From Planctomycetota bacterium (GTDB taxonomy: Bacteria > Planctomycetota > Phycisphaerae > Phycisphaerales > UBA1924): a stretch of DNA of 64,000 nt. A model generated the notes under the pieces. The model did not search any database, had not been told where the DNA came from, and was given only the letters and a program-made list of their open reading frames with translations. Location: assembly GCA_963204725.1 (NCBI GenBank), contig CAUJHH010000058.1:1-64000 (forward strand). The letters are read 5' to 3'. This document shows, piece by piece, positions 23,584-35,512 of this stretch; position 1 is the first letter of the stretch, and each line of letters begins with the position of its first letter. The position numbers and the translations under genes were made by a program.

Positions 23584-25014
23584 GTGGAACCGATCAGCGT
23601 TTTTGATATTTTCAAGATTGGTGTGGGGCCATCGAGCTCTCACACGATGGGGCCGTGGCGGGCTACGCAGCGCTTTGTGGAGACTTGCCGCGCGGCCGGG
23701 GGGCCGAGCGGGCTGGATGTTGTTCATGGGATTCGAATTGATCTCTACGGATCGCTCTCGAAGACGGGGAAGGGGCATGGGACGGATGTTGCAGTGATCC
23801 TCGCGCTCCGGGGCGAGGACCCGGTGACGTGCGACACGACGCTCATTGGCGATACGGTGCGATCGATCCGCGAGCGACAGGTGCTGATGCTGGGCGGCAG
23901 CCGCCTGCTCTCTTTCGATCCGGCCCGCGAGATCGTCTTCCATCAGACGTCGCTGCCGGCGCATCCCAACGCGATGACGCTGACAGCGCGGATGGCGGAT
24001 GGCGGCGAGTTGCGGCGTACCTATTACTCGGTCGGCGGCGGGTTTGTCACCGAAGAGGGCGAGGAAGAGTCGGGGATGATTGGCGGATCGGTCGTTCAAG
24101 CGTTCGCGATCGCGAGCGGAGCGGACTGGCTTGAGCATGCGGGTCGCGCAAGAGAATCGCTCGCCAGCGTGGTCCGCGCGAATGAGCGAGCGTGGCGGGA
24201 TGACTCGGCAATCGACGCCGGGCTCTTGCAGATTTGGAGCGTGATGCGCGAGTGCGTGCATCGCGGTTGCCATTGCAGCGGCGTGCTGCCCGGCGGTCTG
24301 AACGTCAAGCGGCGCGCGGCGGGGATGGCCGACCAACTGCTCGCGGGAGCGGCGTATCACGAGATCGATTCGTGGTTCGACGCCGTGCGCACCGAGGGAG
24401 CGAACTTTCGCCGGACACTGAAGTGGGTGAGTTGCTTCGCGCTGGCGGTGAACGAGGAGAACGCGAGTTTCGGACGGGTCGTCACGGCGCCGACGAACGG
24501 CGCGGCGGGCGTGATTCCGGCCGTCATGATGTACTACGACCGGTTCTGCGACGGGACCGAGTCGGGGCTGGTGGAATTCATGCTGGTCGCGGGACAGGTG
24601 GGGACGCTTTTCAAGCAGGGGGCCACGATCTCGGCGGCGATGGGTGGGTGCCAGGCGGAGATCGGCGTCTCGAGCGCGATGGCCGCGGCGGGCTTGGCGC
24701 ACGTGCTGGGGGCATCGCCGGAGCAGTCGCTGATGGCGGCGGAGATCGCCATGGAGCACCACCTAGGGATGACGTGCGACCCGATCGGTGGGTTGGTTCA
24801 GGTGCCGTGCATCGAGCGGAACACGATGGGCGCGGTGAAGGCGATCACGGCCGCCAACATGGCGGTCGATGGGGATGCGAAGGCGGCGCGAGTCTCTCTC
24901 GATGAGGTGATCCGGACGATGTGGGCGACGGCCCAGGACATGAGTTCGAAGTACAAGGAGACGGCCGAGGGAGGGCTGGCGGTGAATATCTCCGTCGGTC
25001 TCATCGAGTGCTGA
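23584..25014 (+). CDS. sdaA: L-serine ammonia-lyase, single-chain iron-sulfur type
   Basis: The protein has [21 protein letters not shown] at its start, the serine dehydratase beta-domain signature, then the alpha-domain: [49 protein letters not shown], and [18 protein letters not shown], with the Cys residues that bind a [4Fe-4S] cluster. It converts L-serine to pyruvate and ammonia in the cytoplasm. The GTG at 23584 best fits family length (476 residues); a TTG at 23554 with GAGG upstream would add 10. Fused alpha and beta parts make this the single-chain form. Confidence 0.95.
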   Translation: MEPISVFDIFKIGVGPSSSHTMGPWRATQRFVETCRAAGGPSGLDVVHGIRIDLYGSLSKTGKGHGTDVAVILALRGEDPVTCDTTLIGDTVRSIRERQVLMLGGSRLLSFDPAREIVFHQTSLPAHPNAMTLTARMADGGELRRTYYSVGGGFVTEEGEEESGMIGGSVVQAFAIASGADWLEHAGRARESLASVVRANERAWRDDSAIDAGLLQIWSVMRECVHRGCHCSGVLPGGLNVKRRAAGMADQLLAGAAYHEIDSWFDAVRTEGANFRRTLKWVSCFALAVNEENASFGRVVTAPTNGAAGVIPAVMMYYDRFCDGTESGLVEFMLVAGQVGTLFKQGATISAAMGGCQAEIGVSSAMAAAGLAHVLGASPEQSLMAAEIAMEHHLGMTCDPIGGLVQVPCIERNTMGAVKAITAANMAVDGDAKAARVSLDEVIRTMWATAQDMSSKYKETAEGGLAVNISVGLIEC

Positions 25015-25151
25015 GCGACAGGACGAGCGGGCGGCATCTGACCTTGTCGAGCGCTCGATCAGACGAATCCGTCGGATCCTGCGAAAGTTGGTTCTCGGGC
25101 GTGCCGACGAATGGATGCTTCCAAACCGGGAAGCGTCATCGGAGTGCCGTC

Positions 25152-25472
25152 ATGGACCAATCGAGCCGGGATCTTTCGTTGCCCTCGATGTCTTACGATT
25201 GCGCCGAGGTCAAGCCCCTCGTCGCCGCAGTGCCGACGGACGCACAGATCCGGGAACGCTCGCACCAGATCTGGCTCGAGCGGGGTGGAGCCTCGGGAAA
25301 CCCGACGCTCGACTGGCTGCAGGCGGAGATGGAGCTCATCGCCGAGTCTCGGACGGGCCGACCTGCGGCGGCGCACGCGACGCGGATACGCGCGGCGGTG
25401 ATGATTGAAGCTCGCCCCGACACGACGGCGAGGTTCGCCACAGAGGATGCGCCCAGACGGAGCGCGGCCTGA
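25152..25472 (+). CDS. DUF2934 domain protein
   Basis: The ATG at 25152 is preceded by GGAG at 25141-25144 (106 residues). IRERSHQIWLERGGASG...DWLQAEMEL at residues about 32-62 is the DUF2934 signature, a short helical module found in many environmental bacteria. No function is known. The C-terminal third is basic and probably disordered. It is alone between sdaA and a convergent DUF5698 gene. Confidence 0.75.
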   Translation: MDQSSRDLSLPSMSYDCAEVKPLVAAVPTDAQIRERSHQIWLERGGASGNPTLDWLQAEMELIAESRTGRPAAAHATRIRAAVMIEARPDTTARFATEDAPRRSAA

Positions 25473-25487
25473 GCGAGACGTCGGACA

Positions 25488-26057
25488 TTACTTCCTTTTG
25501 AGCTGGGATCGCCAGCCGCCGGATTGCTGCTGCGCCTCGACGAGTTGGGCGGAGGCGAGCCGGATGTCATCGACGACTACAAAGCAGGCAGGGTCGAGCT
25601 CTCGGACCTGCGCGAGCAGGTCGCGAGCGCTCTTGCGTGCCGTCTCGATGAAGAGCATGTCGACGGGACCGTCTCGTCCCTTTCCGGTAAACTCAGTCAC
25701 GACGTAACCGTCGGCGCGGAGCATGGCGACGACTTCGGGTCCCCTGCGGGTGAAGACGCGAACAACCTGGTGGCCGAAGGCAATCTGGCGTTCGACGGTG
25801 ATGCCGATGAAGTTGCCGGTCGCGAAGCCGAGCGCGTAAGCGACGGGATAGAGCGGGTTCTCGTGGACCTTCTGGATCACCTGGGAGACGACGACGATCC
25901 ACACGAGGACTTCGAAGAATCCGAGGAGCCACGAAACGCCACGGAGCCCATTGATGACCGTGATGGTTCGGATGGTGCCAAGCGACACGTCGGTGATGCG
26001 TGCGACGATAATGAGAAGGCAGGTCAGCGCGACTTGCAGATCGATGTTGAGGCTCAT
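25488..26057 (-). CDS. DUF5698/DUF2179 (UPF0316-type) membrane protein
   Basis: The 189-residue protein has three N-terminal membrane helices (LTCLLIIVARITDVSLGTIRT, GVSWLLGFFEVLVWIVVVSQV, VAYALGFATGNFIGI) and a soluble C-terminal domain with VVRVFTRRG, GYVVTEFTGKGRDG and the FVVVDDIR strand, which is the UPF0316/DUF2179 layout. The soluble domain resembles ACT-like regulatory folds. Function unknown, located in the cytoplasmic membrane. It is just downstream of the first TerC gene on the same strand. Confidence 0.85.
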   Translation of the reverse strand: MSLNIDLQVALTCLLIIVARITDVSLGTIRTITVINGLRGVSWLLGFFEVLVWIVVVSQVIQKVHENPLYPVAYALGFATGNFIGITVERQIAFGHQVVRVFTRRGPEVVAMLRADGYVVTEFTGKGRDGPVDMLFIETARKSARDLLAQVRELDPACFVVVDDIRLASAQLVEAQQQSGGWRSQLKRK

Positions 26058-26149
26058 GGCGTCCGCCTTGGGGATCGGGTTGGAAGCGTGAATCGCGGCG
26101 CGAGTCGGGGTGGGCTGCGCTCGTAGAGAGCACGGGAGTGACCGCGGTG

Positions 26150-27211
26150 TCAGACGATGCGCTCGTGCTCCGGCTCCGTGTCTGGCTTTGTGCTTGGCGC
26201 GACGGCTTCGACCGGGCGGGCTTTGACGAGGAGCGAGGCGCCGATGCCGGTGGCAAGGGCCGAGAGAATGACCGCGAGCGAAGCGATCGGCGGGATGTCG
26301 ATGAGCTGGTGGGTAAGGAGCTTGATCCCGACATAGGTGAGCACGACGCAGAGAGAGACTTTGAGGAACCTGAACTTGTGGAGGAGGCCCGCGAGGGCGA
26401 AGTAGAGCGATCGCAGGCCGAGGATCGCGAAGACGTTTGACGTGAAGACGATGAATGGGTCCAGCGTGATGGCGAAGATCGCCGGGATCGAGTCAACTGC
26501 GAAGATCACATCGGTGAACTCAACGATGACCAATGCGAGAAAGAGGATGGTGAAGGCACGTCGGCCGTCCGGCAGGCGGGTGACAAATCGATCGCCGTCG
26601 AAGCCGGGCGCGATCGGCAGTATCCTCCGCGCGATGCGCACGACGAGTGTGCTTTCTGGGTCTCCTTCCCGCTCCTTTGCCAAGAGCATCTTGAGCCCTG
26701 TGTATACGAGAAAGGCACCGAAGAAGTACAGAATCCACTCGAAGCGATGCACGAGTTCCGCGCCCGCAACGATCATGATGCCGCGCATGACGAGCGCACC
26801 CAAAATGCCCCAGAAGAGGACGCGATGCTGGAAGATGCGAGGCACGCCGTAGTGCCCGAAGATGACCGCGATCACGAAGATGTTGTCCATCGAGAGTGAG
26901 TACTCGACGATGTAACCGGTCAGGAACTCGATGGCGGCCTGCATGCCCGGCGTGGCCTTGAGGGGCTCGCCGTTCTCATCTACCGCGCCGGGGGGGGGGA
27001 GGCCCTGTCCGAGCCAATGGTTGTCGTACATGAAGTAAACGACAACGGTGAACGCGAGCGCGATGGAAACAAACATCGCGGTCCACTTCAGCGCCTCTCC
27101 GACGGCGATCTCGTGCGCCTTGCGGTTGAGCACGAAGAGATCGAGCGCCAGCAGCGTGAGGATGAACGCGAGAAACGCCGCGTAGAGAAGTATGGTGGGA
27201 TCGAATGGAAT
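26150..27211 (-). CDS. TerC family integral membrane protein (first of tandem pair)
   Basis: The frame encodes a full TerC protein: first helix (ILLYAAFLAFILTLLALDLFVL), SLSMDNIFVIAVIF, HRVLFWGILGALVMRG, FTDVIFAVDSIPAIFAIT and LGLRSLYFALAGLL. The two acid-containing motifs are TerC hallmarks, thought to bind or move metal ions (Mn/Ca). An in-frame GTG at 27133 would delete the first helix. Upstream of it there is no ATG, GTG, TTG or CTG; an ATT at 27211 has GGAG seven bases before, so I propose that as the start (353 residues). A base-calling error is an alternative. It follows the second TerC gene by about 40 bases. Confidence 0.8.
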   Translation of the reverse strand: MPFDPTILLYAAFLAFILTLLALDLFVLNRKAHEIAVGEALKWTAMFVSIALAFTVVVYFMYDNHWLGQGLPPPGAVDENGEPLKATPGMQAAIEFLTGYIVEYSLSMDNIFVIAVIFGHYGVPRIFQHRVLFWGILGALVMRGIMIVAGAELVHRFEWILYFFGAFLVYTGLKMLLAKEREGDPESTLVVRIARRILPIAPGFDGDRFVTRLPDGRRAFTILFLALVIVEFTDVIFAVDSIPAIFAITLDPFIVFTSNVFAILGLRSLYFALAGLLHKFRFLKVSLCVVLTYVGIKLLTHQLIDIPPIASLAVILSALATGIGASLLVKARPVEAVAPSTKPDTEPEHERIV

Positions 27212-27250
27212 CGGCGAACTCCGAGAGAGTGGACGTGTGGTGCGTGGAGG

Positions 27251-28399
27251 TTAGCTCGTCGACGCGTCGTCGCCTCGCGCGGCTCGATCGGATCTCTTGG
27301 ACCTGCGGAATCCGGCAGCCGGATCGAGGATTCCCTCAGGGCCGGGAAGGCGAGATTCTGCCCCGGGTTTGGCGGGGATGAGGATGGACGCGAGGATGCC
27401 GACGGTGAGCACTCCGAGGATGACGAGCAGCGAGGCGGTGGTTGGGATCTTGAAGTCCGTGTGGACGAGGAGCATTTTCACGCCGACAAACGCGAGCACG
27501 ACGATCAGCGATGGCTTCAGGAATCTGAACTGGGAGATCATGCTCGCGAGGCAGAAGTAGAGGGACCGGAGCCCGAGGATGGCGAACACGTTGGAGGTGA
27601 AGACCAGAAAGGGATCGGTCGTGATCGCGAAGATCGCCGGGATGGAATCCACGGCGAAGATCAGATCTGTAAACTCAACCAGCACGAGGGCGAGAAAGAG
27701 GGGGGTCGCGGCCCTCTTGCCCTCCCAGGTTGTGAAGAACCGCTGGCCGTCGTAGTTCGGCGCGACGGGGACAAGGCGTCTGACGAGCTTGACGGCAGGG
27801 TTGTTGTTCGGGTTGACGTGCTCGCCCTTGATGAGCGCCATCTTGGCGGCGCTGAGGATGAGGAAGCCGCCGAAGACGTAGACGATCCAGTCGACGCTCG
27901 TGATCAGGGCTGCACCGATGCCGATCATGCCGCCGCGCATGACGAGTGCGCCAAGGATGCCCCAGAAGAGCACGCGGTGTTGGTATGCGGCGGGGACGGC
28001 GAAGAACGAGAAGATGATGGCGATGACGAAGACATTGTCCATCGAGAGCGACTTCTCGACGACATAGCCCGTGAAGAAGAGCTTGGCGGCCTCAAGGCCG
28101 TTGACGGCGCGGACCGCACCGTCGATCTGCTTGACGGATTCGCCGATGCCGAGCACATGGTGCTCGTAGATGAAGTAGATGCCGACGTTGAAGAGCAGGG
28201 CCGCGCTGATCCAGATGCCCGTCCAAACGGCCGCCTCTTTCATGGAGACCTCGTGCGCATCCCTGTGGAAGACGCCAAGGTCGAGGGCGAGGAAGAGAAG
28301 CACGAGCGCGAGAAACCCGGCATAGAGCCAGACCACGCCTGGAGCGCCGGATGGTGTGGGTACGGTAGACGCCGCCAAAAACGCGGAGATGCAGGTCAT
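27251..28399 (-). CDS. TerC family integral membrane protein (second of tandem pair)
   Basis: With ATG at 28399 the protein has 382 residues. It shows the same TerC motifs: VWLYAGFLALVLLFLALDLGVF, EKSLSMDNVFVIAIIFSFF, GALVMRGGMI, FTDLIFAVDSIPAIFAIT, LGLRSLYFCLASM. It is clearly paralogous to the gene downstream. A basic C-terminal tail of about 45 residues lies in the cytoplasm. The pair could export different metals or form one complex. The longer frame (to 28474) lacks a good start signal. Confidence 0.88.
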   Translation of the reverse strand: MTCISAFLAASTVPTPSGAPGVVWLYAGFLALVLLFLALDLGVFHRDAHEVSMKEAAVWTGIWISAALLFNVGIYFIYEHHVLGIGESVKQIDGAVRAVNGLEAAKLFFTGYVVEKSLSMDNVFVIAIIFSFFAVPAAYQHRVLFWGILGALVMRGGMIGIGAALITSVDWIVYVFGGFLILSAAKMALIKGEHVNPNNNPAVKLVRRLVPVAPNYDGQRFFTTWEGKRAATPLFLALVLVEFTDLIFAVDSIPAIFAITTDPFLVFTSNVFAILGLRSLYFCLASMISQFRFLKPSLIVVLAFVGVKMLLVHTDFKIPTTASLLVILGVLTVGILASILIPAKPGAESRLPGPEGILDPAAGFRRSKRSDRAARGDDASTS

Positions 28400-28623
28400 G
28401 TGTGGGGCCCTATGTGTGCGCGCAACCAACGACGGAAACCGCCGTGTGGTCTTGCCTCTGCGTTCATCACGCATGGAGCGGCCGGGGGTTGGATGTCACC
28501 CCGTGCTGACGACCGTCTCCGGCCCGCGCCGTCGCGGGAGGGCTACTCCCCATCACGTGCGAGAAACTCGCAACTGAACCATAGCAGACCCGAGCGACGC
28601 GTCAATCGGGCCTGAGCGGGGCG

Positions 28624-30738
<2,115 letters not shown>

Positions 30739-30808
30739 CGACCTCACCCTCTCAACCAAGTCGGACGCGTCGGCGCGCCGGCAAACGACTGGAACGGACA
30801 ACGGTAGG

Positions 30809-32656
30809 TTATGAACCTCTCGGGAGGATACGCATGTCGTCGCCGTGTTCGGCGCGGGCTCGACGATTCGCTTCAAGACGAGCAGCGAGATCCTCGTGCG
30901 TGACGAGGGACGCGCGGGCCTGGTCTCGCCGGGCGCTCAAGAGGCACGCGTCGAGCTGGGCCCTGAGCTTCTCTGCGTCGTGCGAGGTCTCGCGCTCGAT
31001 ACGCTGCTGGAGCGAGATCGCCGCAGCGTGCGCGGCACTGTCCGCCGTGCTCGCGAGAATAGAGCCGATGCTCGGCTGGTCTCCGAGGTCGGCGTCGTGC
31101 AGCAGTGCGAGAGCGATTGAGGCGATCACGGGCCAACGGTAGGCGGAGGTGCGGAGCAGTTCGCGATCCTCATCGCGCATGACCGTCCACAGTCTGGGCT
31201 CGGCGAGAAGGCACCCGAGCAGCGCCTCGGTTGGGCCGAGGGAAACGTGGGCGATCTGCTGCGCCACGCTCAGGTCCGGAGGGGCATCGCCCGAGTCGGT
31301 CTGAGGTCGTGCGGCGCGACCGGCGGGTATCGCCTGCCCGATCGTCCGGGCGTCGAGCCCTGTGACCTCGGCGAGGCGGCGGATGATGAGTTGGCGGCGG
31401 ATCGGATCGAGCCGATCCATTCCTAGGTCTGCAAGGCGGGCAAGTTCGTCTCGCACGGCGCGATCGAGCTGTGCGATGCCTGCGCCCGCCAGACGGGCGC
31501 GTAGTCGAGAAAACCGGAACTCGATCAGATCGACCGAGCCGTCGATCACGCGCTTGAACGTCTCTGCGCCGCCGGGCATCTTCAGGAGCTCGTCCGGATC
31601 TTTCGCGGCGGTGAAGGGCGCGAGTGTCGCGACTCGGACCTCGAGCAACTCTCCGAGGAAGATCTCGACAGCGCGATCGGCTGCGCGCTGGCCGGCTTCA
31701 TCGGAGTCAAAGAGGAGCACGATGCGATCGCAGAGGCGTTTGAGGATGGAGGCGTGCTTTCGCGTCAGGGCCGTGCCGAGGGTGGCGACGGCGTTTGGGA
31801 AGCCGCCCTGGTGGCAGGCGATCGCGTCCATGTAGCCCTCGGTGATAATCGCGACTCGCTCGTGCTGGATCGATCGCGAGGCCAGGTGCAGGCCGTAGAG
31901 CGTCGAGGACTTGTCGAAGAGGCCGGACTCCGGGCTGTTCAGGTACTTAGGCTCATCGGCTTCGTCGATCTTGCGTGCACCGAATGCGATGACCCGTCCG
32001 ATCTGGTCGTGGATCGGGAACATGAGGCGATTGCGGAATGCGTCGTAGAGGCCAGAGCCGTTCTCGCGACGCTTGAGCAGGCCTGCGCTCACATAGGGAT
32101 CGAGATCTATGTCCCTCGATTCGAGTGTCAAGAGCAGGCCGTCCCAGCGGTCGGGGCTGGCTCCGATGCCAAATCTTTCTACGGTGTCCGGCGTCAGGCC
32201 GCGGGACTCGATCACAGCGCGGGCGCGCTGGCCGAGATCCGGACGCCGGAGCACGTTGAGAAAGAAGTCCTGTGCGGAGCGACACGCGCGGAGCATTGCG
32301 GCTCTGGGCGAGGCGATCGGGACCTCGCCTTCGGTTGCGAGATCGGCGTTGGCGCGTTTTTTGAGCTCGATGCCGCCACGCTCGGCGAGATACTCAAGCG
32401 CTTCGCGAAACTCCATCTTGTGGAACCGCTGAACGAACGTGAAGACGTCGCCGCCCGCGCCGCAGGAAAAGCAGTGAAAGATCTGCTTCTGCGGCACGAC
32501 GTTCATCGAGGGCTTGTGATCGTCGTGGAAAGGGCAAAGGCAGACGAACTCCCGGCCCTTGGGGCGGAGTTGGAGGTGCTCGCCGATAATGCGAACGATG
32601 TCCGATGCGTCGCGCACGCGGTCTCGATCGTCATTTTGGAGCGGTGCGCCGGTCAC
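30809..32656 (-). CDS. dnaG: DNA primase
   Basis: The 615-residue protein starts with a CHC2 zinc finger ([12 protein letters not shown]...[10 protein letters not shown]), followed by the primase core and TOPRIM domain ([27 protein letters not shown]), then a C-terminal helical part that binds DnaB helicase. It makes RNA primers for DNA replication. It forms a pair with rpoD downstream. Confidence 0.96.
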   Translation of the reverse strand: MTGAPLQNDDRDRVRDASDIVRIIGEHLQLRPKGREFVCLCPFHDDHKPSMNVVPQKQIFHCFSCGAGGDVFTFVQRFHKMEFREALEYLAERGGIELKKRANADLATEGEVPIASPRAAMLRACRSAQDFFLNVLRRPDLGQRARAVIESRGLTPDTVERFGIGASPDRWDGLLLTLESRDIDLDPYVSAGLLKRRENGSGLYDAFRNRLMFPIHDQIGRVIAFGARKIDEADEPKYLNSPESGLFDKSSTLYGLHLASRSIQHERVAIITEGYMDAIACHQGGFPNAVATLGTALTRKHASILKRLCDRIVLLFDSDEAGQRAADRAVEIFLGELLEVRVATLAPFTAAKDPDELLKMPGGAETFKRVIDGSVDLIEFRFSRLRARLAGAGIAQLDRAVRDELARLADLGMDRLDPIRRQLIIRRLAEVTGLDARTIGQAIPAGRAARPQTDSGDAPPDLSVAQQIAHVSLGPTEALLGCLLAEPRLWTVMRDEDRELLRTSAYRWPVIASIALALLHDADLGDQPSIGSILASTADSAAHAAAISLQQRIERETSHDAEKLRAQLDACLLSARRDQARASLVTHEDLAARLEANRRARAEHGDDMRILPRGS

Positions 32657-33022
32657 GTATGGAAGAACGGTACGCGCGGTTCACCCCGGGACGAGGATCG
32701 GAGAAGATAAGTGCGGGGCCGGTGGCGGCTTGTAGAACATGTACGGTCGGTGGCAAGAAAAACCAGGTCGGAGACGCTCGGGAGCTGTATTGCTTCGTCG
32801 CGGCGCGATGGGCCCATCGCGAAAGCGAAGGGCCGTGCCGATCGATTGCGTGCTCGAGCGTGCCGACCTGTTCTGCAGGTAAGACTACCACACGGCGCAA
32901 GCGATGCAATGGGTTTCGGGCAAGATATGCGAGATCTTTCCCATGCGGGTCCGCGAACACGGCAGCACGCGAGTCATCGGGCACGTGCCGCGAGACGCTC
33001 GTTTGAGCGTAAGGAGTACATC
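32657..33022. other. Intergenic stretch without a clear gene
   Basis: About 366 bases separate the divergent dnaG and acylphosphatase genes. No tRNA, small RNA or terminator shape was recognised. Promoters for dnaG and acyP should be here. AAGGAG at its end belongs to the acylphosphatase start. Confidence 0.45.
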
Positions 33023-33292
33023 GTGATTCGAATGGCGATCAGATTCTCGGGACGTGTGCAGGGTGTGGGCTTTCGGGCGACAGCGCGGTCGTGTGCCGCG
33101 ATGCGCCGGGTGAGCGGGTGGGTGCGTAACGAGGCAGACGGGAGCGTTCTTATGGAGATCCAGGGTGAGCAGGCGGAGGCCGAGACCGTTTTGAATCTCC
33201 TGCGCGAACGGATGGGAGCGAGGATCACAGGCGAGGAGCGTACGAATCTGGCGACTCTCGACGGAGAGTCCGAGTTCCTGATCACCCGATAG
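33023..33292 (+). CDS. acyP: Acylphosphatase
   Basis: The 89-residue protein starts at GTG 33023 (AAGGAG six bases upstream); an ATG at 33032 lies too far from that site. GRVQGVGFRAT holds the phosphate-binding loop and catalytic Arg; SGWVRNEADGSV holds the catalytic Asn. The fold is complete and of normal length. It hydrolyses acyl phosphates in the cytoplasm. Confidence 0.92.
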   Translation: MIRMAIRFSGRVQGVGFRATARSCAAMRRVSGWVRNEADGSVLMEIQGEQAEAETVLNLLRERMGARITGEERTNLATLDGESEFLITR

Positions 33293-33335
33293 GATGGCCG
33301 TTGGCTCGCCCAAGATCCAGTGCAGAGGGAGGACT

Positions 33336-34034
33336 GTGACGTACCTGCTCTTCGACATTGATTCGACGCTGATTGACTCCAGCCGCTCGGGCATGGGCGC
33401 GATGCTCGATGCGGGGCGAGAGTTGTTCGGCGCTGGGTTCACCACGGAGGGGATCGAGTATGCCGGGCGGCTCGATCCGTTGATCGTGCATGATCTCCTG
33501 GAGCGGATCGGCGTGCGGCCGACGTCCGAAGCGCACGCGCATTTTCGCGGGGTGTATCGCGGGCATCTGGAGCGGCGTCTTTCCGCCCCTGGGGTGGCGA
33601 GATCGCTGCCCGGGGTGGACGTGCTCCTCAGCCGATTGCGCGGCGAACGACGGGTCTCGCTGGGCCTGCTCACAGGCAACTACGAGGAGACCGGCTGCCT
33701 GAAACTTCGGGCAAGCGGCATCGATCCTTTGTGGTTCGGCGTGCGGGTTTGGGGAGATGAGTCGCCGCTTTGGCCGGCCCGGCGCGATCACCTGCCGCCG
33801 ATCGGCATCGAGCGGTTCGGCGCGCTGGCGGGAAGGCGCGTGGACCCGGAGCGGGTCATGATCATCGGGGACACGCCGGACGACGTCCGCTGCGCGAAGG
33901 TCAACGGGTGCCGCGTGCTCGCGGTCGCGACAGGCAAGTTCAGAGTAGATGCGTTGAAGGACTCGGGGGCCGATGTCGTGCTCGAGGACCTCTCGGACGT
34001 CACCCGTGTGATGTCGATTCTGATGGGGGGATAG
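33336..34034 (+). CDS. HAD-family hydrolase
   Basis: The GTG at 33336 follows a GGGAGG run (232 residues). FDIDSTLIDS is motif I with the nucleophilic Asp (replacing D-x-D by DID), LLTGNYEE contains the motif II Thr, and GDTPDDVRCAK is motif IV, the Asp pair binding Mg. A helical cap lies between motifs I and II, so this is a phosphoglycolate phosphatase-like subfamily I enzyme. The substrate is uncertain. A longer start from 33294 is possible. It begins 43 bases after acyP. Confidence 0.88.
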   Translation: MTYLLFDIDSTLIDSSRSGMGAMLDAGRELFGAGFTTEGIEYAGRLDPLIVHDLLERIGVRPTSEAHAHFRGVYRGHLERRLSAPGVARSLPGVDVLLSRLRGERRVSLGLLTGNYEETGCLKLRASGIDPLWFGVRVWGDESPLWPARRDHLPPIGIERFGALAGRRVDPERVMIIGDTPDDVRCAKVNGCRVLAVATGKFRVDALKDSGADVVLEDLSDVTRVMSILMGG

Positions 34035-34106
34035 ACTGGCCGTGCACGTTGGGGCCAAACCCGGCGTGCCGCCACGAGGTGAACGTGTGGAGAGAGGAGC
34101 AACCCG

Positions 34107-34841
34107 ATGACCGAGAGCTTTAGAGCGCTGGTCTCGGACATGTATGTGAATCAGAAGCTGAGCGTGAAGCTCGATCTGCCGAAGAATCGCGAGACGATCC
34201 TCGATCTTTTCGAGCGGGTTCGGCGCGAGCATCCTGTCATGGAGCACTTCAAGCGATACAAAGAAGAGCTAGCGCTCGAATCCGCATCGGGCGTGTTCCC
34301 GCATCGTTGGCTCGCGATCAGGAACAACACGGTCCGAGCGGGCGAGGTGAACGGAGATTCCCTGAAGGGTGCATACGACCTGCACCGACGCCTCCTCGAG
34401 ATCGTTCCCTTCTATCTCTCGGTGAGCCCTCTGGACATCGAGAGCCAGGAACTCCTGTACGGTTTCGATCTTGCGGCCGGGGGTAACCACGACGCGATCG
34501 TCCACGAGGCGTTGTTCATGGGAACGTCGTTCGGGCAGGCGTTCGACGTGCCGGGCGCGACTCCGACGGACTGCCAGCCCATGATCGGGCTCTCCTTGGG
34601 GAATCAGATCCAGGCAGTATTCGAGGTCAAGACGAGATCTGGTGCCAAGAGCGAATCGGATGGGTCGCCCGAGCCGATCAGTGTGTACCTGACCATCCGA
34701 CGGCGCGGACCGGTTCGTGAGTTGCGAGAGATGGTGGATCACCTCTCGACGCTCGTCGGGCATGGAGAAGAGTTGTTGAGGTCAAGGGTTGTGCCGCACA
34801 TCCTTCTACCGATCAGGCACGCGATCGCGTCCAATGCGTGA
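34107..34841 (+). CDS. Conserved-looking hypothetical protein
   Basis: The 244-residue protein starts with a good GGAG-type site (GAGAGGAGCAACCCG before ATG). It has no membrane segment. The N-terminus is helical with KNRETILDLFERVRREHP, the centre is mixed with VFPHRWLAIRNNTVRAGEV and a LLYGFDLAAGGNHDAIVHEALF stretch, and the C-terminus is helical. I do not recognise it. The quality of the codon pattern and start signal indicate a real gene. It stands between the HAD hydrolase and a SHOCT-like membrane protein on the same strand. Confidence 0.65.
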   Translation: MTESFRALVSDMYVNQKLSVKLDLPKNRETILDLFERVRREHPVMEHFKRYKEELALESASGVFPHRWLAIRNNTVRAGEVNGDSLKGAYDLHRRLLEIVPFYLSVSPLDIESQELLYGFDLAAGGNHDAIVHEALFMGTSFGQAFDVPGATPTDCQPMIGLSLGNQIQAVFEVKTRSGAKSESDGSPEPISVYLTIRRRGPVRELREMVDHLSTLVGHGEELLRSRVVPHILLPIRHAIASNA

Positions 34842-34872
34842 GCGCGGCGAGTGAGCGGGGGTTCAACGCCAG

Positions 34873-35355
34873 ATGACTTTCGGCACGCCACTCGTTGCTC
34901 AGGATGCGAACATGCTCGCGCAATCCGTGCGAGGCGCGAGCGGAGCCGCTTTCTGGGCCATGATCCTGATTGTCGTTGCGCTCGCAGGCGGCGTGGTGAT
35001 CCTCGCGGTGCGGAAAAAGATGCTCGAGACGCCGAGCAACGATATTGGGAGCGAGGGGTTGTTCGACGCACTCAGGCGGATGCGAGAGAGTGGCGAGATC
35101 ACCCGAGACGAGTACGACATCGCTCGGAGGCGCATCGTTGAGAAGGCGATGGAGGGGAAGGCTCGATCCGAGCCCAAGTCGCCGGTTCAGGCATCGATTC
35201 TGGGTGTGGCGGCTCGGGAAGAGGTCGAACGCGAGGCGCGGGGTCTCAAGGGGCGTGAACAGCCGTCCCAGCGGGAACCATTGATCGCACCTCCCGGTTA
35301 TGACCTGACCGATGGGCCGCAGCCTGGGGAGCGAGAGGATGGTGGATCCGGATAA
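34873..35355 (+). CDS. Membrane-anchored SHOCT-like domain protein
   Basis: The 160-residue protein has one membrane helix at about 28-46 (FWAMILIVVALAGGVVILAV) and then a short helical domain LFDALRRMRESGEITRDEYDIARRRIVEKA, which follows the SHOCT pattern (two helices separated by G-E-I-T). The C-terminal part is charged and probably disordered. SHOCT modules occur as small oligomerisation or membrane-tethering units of unknown function. Confidence 0.7.
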   Translation: MTFGTPLVAQDANMLAQSVRGASGAAFWAMILIVVALAGGVVILAVRKKMLETPSNDIGSEGLFDALRRMRESGEITRDEYDIARRRIVEKAMEGKARSEPKSPVQASILGVAAREEVEREARGLKGREQPSQREPLIAPPGYDLTDGPQPGEREDGGSG

Positions 35356-35512
35356 TGTGCGTGGGACGTGGGAAACCTGTGGCAGCGGGCTTTCGTGCGG
35401 TGTTTGTAGCAGGTTCGGTGGCATCGGTGTAGAGAAACATCGAGCGCGGGCCGATAGACTCGCTTCCGAGGGATGCCGCCGATGGTGCCCCTTTGTGTGA
35501 AGCGAGGGACGC

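Noticed and set aside
27017-28615. A 532-residue open frame on the plus strand opposite both TerC genes.
   Set aside because: It is an Asp/Glu/Gly-rich antisense frame; the TerC motifs on the minus strand are unmistakable and the codon pattern fits them.
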